A stretch of 5,202 nucleotides of DNA from TH1177 sp042138015. Lineage in GTDB: Archaea > Thermoproteota > Nitrososphaeria > Nitrososphaerales > Nitrososphaeraceae. Below, one piece after another: positions 1 through 4,246 of this stretch. The notes below the pieces were generated by a model. The model searched no databases. It worked only from the letters and a program-made list of their open reading frames with translations, and was not told the origin of the DNA. The DNA is taken from positions 1 through 5,202 of the forward strand of contig JBHIVA010000118.1 of the NCBI GenBank assembly GCA_042138015.1. Reading direction: 5' to 3'. The translations under genes were made by a program, and so were the position numbers. Each line of letters starts with the position of its first letter. The stretch's first letter is position 1.

Positions 1-293
1 ATAAAGAGAATACAGTACAATAAAAGAAGAGGTTTTATTTCTTTCAAATTTAATTTTATTCATATTATGAATTGAAGTTGAATAGCTATATCTTTTGCTG
101 CTTAACTTAACAGAGCTAAAATTTACTATAGATAATAATACATACTTTTTTTTATAGGTTATTATCTTGATATTTTGTTACCAAATAATAATATAATTAA
201 ATATCCTAATGTCTACAGATCTAATCTTTTTCACTCTTTGCAGTAATTTAGAAATTTAAGATTTAATAAAAATTAATAAAAAAAGGATTATCT
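1..293. other. non-coding AT-rich flank
   Basis: No open reading frame with coding character, tRNA or rRNA is visible on either strand. The stretch is very AT-rich with frequent stops in all frames. Its right edge holds the probable terminator of the minus-strand hydrolase gene. Nothing else could be assigned. Confidence 0.6.
268..284 (-). terminator. oligo-U terminator of the dienelactone hydrolase gene
   Basis: Read on the minus strand, the bases just after the stop codon at 294-296 contain a run of seven T (278-284) and then five T (268-272). Archaeal transcription commonly ends at such T-rich tracts without a hairpin, and none is seen here. The assignment rests on position and composition only. 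Confidence 0.5.
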
Positions 294-1193
294 TTAGCCT
301 AAGTGTCTCTCCAGAAACGATACAGTCTTTTCCCATGCATCCTGAGTTTCCTGTGGTGCATAATTATCTCCAGATGGGTTAGCAAATGCATGTCCAACTC
401 CTTCATAAATATAAATTTCATTGGTTATCTCATTTTTATTTAACGAATCCTCAAATTGTTTGACAGAATCTACAGAAATTGATTCATCTTTATCTCCAAA
501 TATTCCGAGTACTGGCCAATCTATTTTCGATAGTGTTTCTGGATCTGTTACTAATCTTCCATAGTATATTATGGTGGCAGATAGTGGATTTTCGTCACTA
601 TTCAATGCTAATTGTAAAGATTGTTGTCCTCCAAAACACCAACCCAATGAAGCAATTTTATCTGGATTAACGTTTGGTAGTGATTTAAGATATTGTACAG
701 CTGACTTTAGATTTGCTATTGCAGTGTCTGGATTATCTCTTATAGCTTGGGTAAGTTCTGAGGCCCGGTCTGGACTTACAGCAACTTCGTTAAACAAATC
801 TACTGCCAATACAACATATCCTTCCTTAGCAAGTAGATTTGCCATATTTTTTATGTTATCATTAAGTCCCCACCATTCATGAATCATGATTACTGCCGGA
901 AATGTTTTATTGTTTGAGGTATTCTTATTTTCACTTAAAATGGGTAATTCTGATGTAGGATACACAAGATATCCCGTTGAATTCTCAAAATAGTTAATGG
1001 TTTCATTTTCTAACTGGACTGCAGAATTCGTATTATTTAAATTCATAAGATCGGTAACATTTTTTGAATTGCCAGTTCCAGGAGATTGTTGTTGACCTTC
1101 TGCAAAAGAAATGGAATTAAAAGATGGACCAGTCAATGAACCTGTAAGGATAATTAATATAACAAAAACTAATGTTGTACATGATTTATACAT
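294..1193 (-). CDS. secreted dienelactone hydrolase family protein
   Basis: 299-residue alpha/beta hydrolase. Residues 1-31 look like a signal peptide: a hydrophobic stretch at about 8-20 and a likely cleavage after SFA, before EG. A linker rich in Asn, Ser and Thr follows (about 32-97) with six N-x-S/T sequons (N45, N53, N63, N71, N91, N95), as expected for an archaeal surface glycoprotein. The catalytic domain starts near residue 98. The HEWWG motif (H105-G109) matches the conserved His-Glu of dienelactone hydrolases. GWCFGG carries the nucleophile Cys186, GDKD gives Asp236, and GVGHAF gives His268, so the Cys-Asp-His triad is complete. Characterised members open cyclic dienelactones, but many family members have other ester substrates, so the substrate here is unknown. 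The ATG at 1191-1193 is chosen because it provides the signal peptide and has a TATA-like box about 26 bases upstream. The gene is transcribed alone and divergently from the ATP-cone gene. It appears intact. Confidence 0.93.
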   Translation of the reverse strand: MYKSCTTLVFVILIILTGSLTGPSFNSISFAEGQQQSPGTGNSKNVTDLMNLNNTNSAVQLENETINYFENSTGYLVYPTSELPILSENKNTSNNKTFPAVIMIHEWWGLNDNIKNMANLLAKEGYVVLAVDLFNEVAVSPDRASELTQAIRDNPDTAIANLKSAVQYLKSLPNVNPDKIASLGWCFGGQQSLQLALNSDENPLSATIIYYGRLVTDPETLSKIDWPVLGIFGDKDESISVDSVKQFEDSLNKNEITNEIYIYEGVGHAFANPSGDNYAPQETQDAWEKTVSFLERHLG

Positions 1194-1210
1194 TAATATA
1201 TTAAATAAAT

Positions 1211-1224
1211 TATAATATATAATT
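1211..1224 (-). promoter_or_regulatory. putative TATA box of the hydrolase gene
   Basis: On the minus strand this stretch reads about AATTATATATTATA, centred about 24-26 bases before the ATG at 1193. That spacing fits an archaeal TATA box driving a leaderless or nearly leaderless transcript. No Shine-Dalgarno sequence lies in front of the ATG, which agrees with this. The surrounding sequence is so AT-rich that other positions are possible. Confidence 0.4.
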
Positions 1225-1355
1225 CTTTAAAAAAAGAGATGATTATAAACAGCTAAAAAAGCAATACTAAGTTGTTTATATTAAATTAATTTAAAATATT
1301 ATAATATTTTTTTATTTAAGTAAAATTTAAACTCATAATAGAAAATAGTCAATAA

Positions 1356-1373
1356 AGTATAAGCGCCTATACT
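1356..1373. promoter_or_regulatory. near-perfect 18-bp palindrome, candidate operator
   Basis: AGTATA at 1356-1361 is the exact inverted complement of TATACT at 1368-1373, and the centre AGCGCC contains the self-complementary GCGC. Only one symmetric pair of the 18 bases fails to match. It sits as a small GC island in AT-rich sequence between two divergent genes. It could be a regulator binding site or a small hairpin; which gene it would control is not evident. Confidence 0.3.
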
Positions 1374-1424
1374 ATCACATTATATCCTATAAACGAAACC
1401 CTCATATTAATTTAAGTTATATTC

Positions 1425-1435
1425 CTTCTAAGAAG
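1425..1435. promoter_or_regulatory. 11-bp palindrome CTTCTAAGAAG
   Basis: The half-sites CTTCT and AGAAG are exact inverted complements around one central A. The ten-base core TTCTAAGAAG recurs at 2378-2387, in the other non-coding region upstream of a plus-strand gene. A shared regulator site is possible, but short AT-rich motifs recur by chance. Confidence 0.22.
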
Positions 1436-1557
1436 ATGAGTTTATTTGAAATTGAGAATAATTATTCAATATATCTTACAAGTTAAGGTACAAAAAAAGT
1501 GTTAGTTTTAAGAATACTTAAATTTGTAATGAATAATATTTGTAGTAATAATAAAAA

Positions 1558-2147
1558 TTGGTTAAACAAATCTCAAAACCAAATAGTAAAAAAGGAAAAA
1601 ATTTAAAAAATATTGCCAAGAATATAAAAAAGAAACAAGTAGTAAAATCAAATTTCAAGTCTAAAAATATTGCAAATAAATCTAAAGCCAAAAAACCTAC
1701 TAAAGCAAAAGTAACTTCAAAAAGTAAAAAGACTATAGTTGTAAGAAGATCAAGTGGAAGAGAGGAAAAATTTGATACAGATAAGCTAACTCAGACAGTA
1801 AGTAGGTCAGGTGTTTCATTTCCAGTAGCAAAAGATTTATCAAAATCAATTACAAAGAAGATAAAAAAATCAGCTCAAGCCAAATCAACTGGAAAATCAA
1901 CAACAAAGAAAAAAAAATTGTTCAACAACAAACAGAAAAACAAAAAGTGATTGTTACTGCAAGTCAAGTAAAAAACTTAGTGCAGGATGAAATAAAAGAT
2001 AGAAATCAACAAGATCACAGTCCATCATTTTCTGAGAATGCTAAAGTAAGTGAAGAATCCTCCACAAAAATAACACTTGATGAGAAAGAACCAGTAATTG
2101 ATATAGTTGCAGCAAACAAGAATAAAATTCTGTTTGATCCCAAGTAG
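1558..2147 (+). CDS. lysine-rich ATP-cone domain protein, frame split at an A9 tract
   Basis: Read as one gene of about 196 codons in two frames. The first frame runs from a TTG at 1558 to a stop at 1948-1950; an in-frame TAA at 1552-1554 excludes an earlier start. Residues 1-58 form a very Lys-rich, probably disordered, nucleic-acid-binding-like tail. Residues 59-102 match the first half of an ATP-cone: VVRRSSGREEKFDTDKL, then a helix ending SKSITKKIK. After a Lys-rich insert, the second half of the domain (VTASQVKNLVQDEIKDRNQQ) continues only in the frame that is one base back, open through 2144 with stop TAG at 2145-2147. The frames meet in the nine-A run at 1909-1917. ATP-cones bind ATP/dATP and regulate ribonucleotide reductases and NrdR. 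The function of this stand-alone form is unknown; a nucleotide-sensing or DNA-associated role is inference. The frame change may be a real mutation, a sequencing error or productive slippage. Confidence 0.7.
1909..1917 (+). other. A9 homopolymer where the ATP-cone frame changes
   Basis: Nine consecutive A precede TTG. Before the run the coding frame is that of the TTG start at 1558; after it the conserved half of the ATP-cone is in the frame one base back. One extra A in the mRNA, or a -1 ribosomal slip on A-AAA-AAA, would restore a continuous domain. I see no clear downstream stem-loop that would stimulate ribosomal slippage. Confidence 0.55.
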
Positions 2148-2168
2148 AGGTAAAGGAAGTTCATAAAA

Positions 2169-2195
2169 TTTTTTTCTCTAACTTGATTAATTTTT
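2169..2195 (+). terminator. T-rich terminator after the ATP-cone gene
   Basis: Starting 22 bases after the TAG at 2145-2147 there is a run of seven T (2169-2175), then a second T5 run (about 2191-2195). This is the usual form of an archaeal oligo-U terminator. Support is position and composition only. Confidence 0.45.
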
Positions 2196-2304
2196 AAATC
2201 TCAGAATTGCCTATATTAGTAAGCTTAGTATCATCCAGTATTATTTCATCTTATGATAGTTCATAAATAATCTTAATAAGTTTCTAACATAAAAGCCATA
2301 TATA

Positions 2305-2325
2305 ATGTAATAGAACCCCTTACAT
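2305..2325. repeat. short hairpin ATGTAA - 9 nt - TTACAT
   Basis: A perfect six-base stem closes a nine-base loop with the sequence TAGAACCCC. The loop and following bases are richer in C and G than the surroundings. It could be part of a small RNA or an operator, or chance in AT-rich DNA. Confidence 0.25.
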
Positions 2326-2377
2326 AGAAGATTCATCTCTCAACGGACACGAAGCTTTAATATTTAATCTACAGTAT

Positions 2378-2415
2378 TTCTAAGAAGCTATAATAAAAAA
2401 ATAGTGAATAAAGTA
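2378..2415. repeat. two motifs repeated from the 1194-1557 region
   Basis: TTCTAAGAAG (2378-2387) is identical to 1426-1435. AAATAGTGAATAAAGTA (2399-2415) matches 16 of 17 bases at 1343-1359. The two motifs occur in the opposite order in the two regions, so this is not one duplicated block. Both regions lie upstream of plus-strand genes. Confidence 0.3.
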
Positions 2416-2546
2416 GCTTTAGCAAATAACACAATAAATAATTTTATTATTATCCTATGAATTGCTCCTTTCCATAAGATACTTAAACTATTATTTTTAT
2501 AAGATGCAATACTCATTATTTAAATAAAACAACATTTTTTAAACTG

Positions 2547-2558
2547 TTAAATAATAAT
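2547..2558 (+). promoter_or_regulatory. putative TATA box of the interrupted secreted gene
   Basis: TTAAATAATAAT lies about 16-27 bases before the ATG at 2574, a spacing compatible with a leaderless archaeal transcript. An alternative AT-rich box, TTTTTTAAA, lies at 2535-2543. No Shine-Dalgarno sequence is evident before the ATG. Confidence 0.3.
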
Positions 2559-2573
2559 TTCCTTTTAAAAAAG

Positions 2574-2640
2574 ATGAAAGACAAATTAAATATTTTAGCA
2601 ACTATAGTAGTAACCACTACTCTACTAACAGGACTAACTA
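2574..2640 (+). pseudogene. 5' fragment of IS-interrupted secreted protein gene (signal peptide)
   Basis: ATG at 2574 begins a typical export signal: MKDK followed by a hydrophobic stretch through residue 22 or so. Coding then runs into the insertion sequence and would stop at a TAG at 2661-2663 inside the element, giving a 29-residue peptide. Joining base 2640 to base 3716 restores the frame and completes the signal peptide with the typical end SSAFA before EPKK. This fragment therefore belongs with 3716-4190. The whole ancestral gene would be 180 codons plus stop once the later one-base deletion is repaired. Confidence 0.8.
2639..2640. repeat. TA target site duplication, left copy
   Basis: IS630/Tc1-type elements insert at TA and duplicate it. 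TA at 2639-2640 and TA at 3714-3715 flank the element. Removing the element with one TA copy restores the reading frame of the interrupted gene, which is why this pair was chosen among the neighbouring TA steps. Confidence 0.65.
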
Positions 2641-2664
2641 TACTGAATAACATTAATCCGTAGA
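2641..2664 (+). repeat. left terminal inverted repeat of the IS630 element
   Basis: Begins TACTGAATAAC and ends CGTAGA. It matches the complement of 3690-3713 at 18 of 24 ungapped positions. It contains the transposase stop codon (2653-2655 on the minus strand). Confidence 0.75.
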
Positions 2665-3651
2665 CCTTGTGAGATACTTTATAGCATCTAGATTAAATCT
2701 TCTTGTTCTATAGTAACTAGAAATTGCAACTTTTAAAGAATCAAATGTAGGATAATAACAAGAAAGTATGTTGTACTTTCCCTGTTTCCAACATTCTTCA
2801 ACTGCATTAAACTCGGGACAACCAACGGGAAGATATTACAATCTGATAGAATCCTTGTGTTGTGCAAGATATTGTTTTGTTATCTTATAACAATGAGGTG
2901 TTGCTCTATCAACAAACACAATGGATTTACCATATTGTTTTTGTATTTGTTTCAGATAATCAACAAATGTAATACTGTTAAAATTATCATATTGTAAAAA
3001 TAATTGCTTACCTTCTATAGATAAACAACCAAAGGCAATAGTCTTTTTACGACAACCAGTATTGATTGTAACTATTGGTTTTTTATCTGCAAAAATCCAT
3101 TTCCTTCTTTCGCTTGAAGATATAATCATAAACAAATATTGATTCATCTTGTACTATTAGGTTCCAATCATCGTTTTTATTTTTCAGAATATGGTTTACT
3201 CTTTTTTGAAGCTCTTCTTTTCCTTAACTGATGCAGTATTAACAAATCTTTTCTTTGGTACCTTGGATTTGAATCCCCACTTGTGTAACAAACGATAGAT
3301 ATGTACTTCATGATATCTTACTCCTGTCTTTTTGTAGATAAGATCCATCACTTGTCTGAAATCCCATCCTGCATTGCTTTCTGCTAGTTCATTTTTTATT
3401 TTTAGCATTGTTTCTTTTGGTACATCTGGAGGCCTACCTGTTCTTGGTTGGTCTTTCAATCCTTCTAATCCATTTTCGTTATATCGTTTGTACCATTTGT
3501 AAGCCCATGCCCTACATCTGTGTAATTCTTTTGCTACATCTTCTATGTGTTGTTTATCTTGTGTTATATGTCTTACTAGTTGTATTCTTTCTTTAATGTC
3601 TGCCTTAGATTCATGGTTGTAAATCTTATCTATTTTAGTATAATGACGCAA
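2653..3651 (-). pseudogene. IS630-family DDE transposase, broken by two frameshifts and a stop
   Basis: Ancestral protein of about 332 residues, normal for IS630. The first 151 codons, from a TTG at 3651 (preceded in frame by TAA), encode helix-turn-helix DNA-binding domains: HRCRAWAYKWYKRYNENG, then the GRPPD linker and a second winged helix ending HIYRLLHKWGF. Near 3211-3224 one base is missing and the frame moves. The middle frame carries VQDESIF with the first catalytic Asp (3146-3148). Near 3099-3112 one extra base restores the original frame. VFVDRATPH holds the second Asp (2908-2910). An in-frame TAA at 2836-2838 interrupts RL-YLPVGCPEFNAVEECW, which holds the catalytic Glu, 36 positions after the second Asp. 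Coding continues to a final TAA at 2653-2655. All catalytic residues survive, so decay is fairly recent. The two frameshifts cancel out; a programmed event at both sites plus a stop is unlikely. Confidence 0.88.
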
Positions 3652-3689
3652 TTATGATATGTATACAATGCCGGTTAGCTAAAAATGTA

Positions 3690-3713
3690 TCTACGAAGTT
3701 TAGTTAGTCAGTA
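3690..3713 (-). repeat. right terminal inverted repeat of the IS630 element
   Basis: The complement strand begins TACTGACTAAC and ends CGTAGA, pairing with 2641-2664 at 18 of 24 positions. It lies 38 bases upstream of the transposase TTG start. Between repeat and start, GTATACATATCATAA (minus strand, about 3652-3667) may serve as its promoter. Confidence 0.75.
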
Positions 3714-3715
3714 TA
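3714..3715. repeat. TA target site duplication, right copy
   Basis: Partner of the TA at 2639-2640. The unoccupied target would read CTAACTATATCATC. The flank contains several TA steps, so exact assignment rests on frame restoration in the interrupted gene. Confidence 0.6.
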
Positions 3716-4190
3716 TATCATCTACATCTAATTTATCTATCTCTTCAGCCTTTGCTGAACCAAAAAAAACCAAAAAAATGTTTGCTATTCAAAAAACAGA
3801 AAAATCTATGCAAGATCCACTTCCAGGACATGAAGCACACCAAGTAGTTATAGCTTTACCGCAAGAGATGATGGAAAAATGCATGTAGGACAAGTAACAT
3901 ATCCTGCAAGTAAACCTGTAGAAGTAGTTGTACTAAATATATTTAATGCAACTTCAACAGATGAAACAACCGGACAACCATTAAATGCTCCATTTGGAAA
4001 AGGGTCTGTATCAATATCTCTCATGAATCAATTCAATGGAGAATTTAATTCAGATTCAATCACTTTTGAAGGTTCTGCATTGGCATTAAACAATATTACC
4101 GGAGATCCATTTAGTGTAACATATGCTACGGCAGGAAAAATATTGAATCAGACAGGATTACTACCAAAATTTTCTTTTTTAAAAATTTAG
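3716..4190 (+). pseudogene. 3' fragment of IS-interrupted secreted protein gene, with a frameshift
   Basis: Continues the gene begun at 2574. It starts with the rest of the signal peptide (SSTSNLSISSAFA, cleavage before EPKK) and then the mature protein: KKMFAIQKTEK, DPLPGHEAHQVVIALP. At about 3861 one base has been lost. The original frame stops at 3886-3888, while the conserved-looking continuation ARDDGKMHVGQVTYPASKPVE and the rest lie in the next frame, to TAG at 4188-4190. The mature part is about 144 residues with mostly beta-strand-like alternation, sequons and no cysteine-rich motif. I do not recognise a named family; it resembles small hypothetical exported proteins of Thaumarchaeota, from memory only. 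An ATG at 3685 inside the element's end is in frame and could give a chimeric start, but the frameshift would truncate it. The gene is doubly broken. Confidence 0.78.
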
Positions 4191-4205
4191 TTATTTATTT
4201 GGAAT

Positions 4206-4246
4206 GTATAATTATATTAATGAAATGATATATAATATATAATATA
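4206..4246 (+). promoter_or_regulatory. AT-only promoter region of the sugar dehydrogenase gene
   Basis: Two TATA-like blocks precede the TTG at 4247: TATAATTATATTAA (about 4207-4220), placed about 26-40 bases upstream, and ATATAATATATAATATA (about 4230-4246), which abuts the start. The first has suitable spacing for a short-leader archaeal transcript. The second contains a seven-base unit ATATAAT repeated in tandem. No Shine-Dalgarno sequence is seen. Confidence 0.35.

Larger units (their letters stand above)
1194..1557. other. divergent intergenic region
   Basis: 364 bases separate the divergent hydrolase and ATP-cone starts. No convincing gene is visible. Near the left end is the hydrolase promoter. 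The middle contains a GC-centred near-palindrome (1356-1373) and a perfect odd palindrome (1425-1435). A 16-codon ORF starting ATG at 1436 has no supporting signal. Upstream of the TTG at 1558 an AATAATATT stretch at about 1532-1540 could be a weak TATA element. Confidence 0.55.
2148..2573. other. non-coding region upstream of the interrupted secreted gene
   Basis: 426 bases with no supportable gene on either strand. It holds the T-rich terminator of the ATP-cone gene at its left edge, a small hairpin at 2305-2325 next to a relatively GC-richer patch (about 2315-2356), two short motifs shared with the 1194-1557 region, and the probable promoter of the next gene at its right edge. Confidence 0.5.
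2641..3713 (-). mobile_element. IS630-family insertion sequence, 1073 bp, degenerate
   Basis: The boundaries come from three agreeing lines. First, inverted ends: 2641-2664 and the complement of 3713-3690 match at 18 of 24 positions without a gap, both starting TACTGA and both containing CGTAGA at the inner end. Second, TA flanks on both sides. Third, excision of 1075 bases (element plus one TA) rejoins the host gene in frame through its signal peptide. The element carries one minus-strand DDE transposase with three inactivating lesions and no passenger gene, so it cannot move by itself unless complemented in trans. The stop codon of the transposase lies inside the left inverted repeat. The length is normal for the family. 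No second copy is in the window. Confidence 0.85.

Noticed and set aside
479..882. Plus-strand open frames at 479-670 and 571-882
   Set aside because: They lie wholly antisense to the hydrolase with its intact catalytic motifs; shadows of that gene.
1436..1486. 16-codon ORF MSLFEIENNYSIYLTS upstream of the ATP-cone gene
   Set aside because: No ribosome binding site, promoter spacing or conservation evidence; expected by chance.
2836..3147. Reading the DDE part of the transposase as a separate protein starting at 3147
   Set aside because: Its first residues are an out-of-frame reading of the conserved DESIF segment, and it stops before the catalytic Glu; it is a fragment.
3408..3596. Plus-strand open frame of 62 codons rich in Leu/Val/Ile
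   Set aside because: Antisense to the helix-turn-helix part of the transposase; its hydrophobicity comes from the complement of Lys-rich codons.
2663..3700. Alternative IS boundaries using the AGATAC...TTTATAGC similarity just inside the ends
   Set aside because: That alignment needs gaps and its TA pair joins the host gene out of frame with a stop; the 24-bp ungapped ends at 2641 and 3713 fit better.
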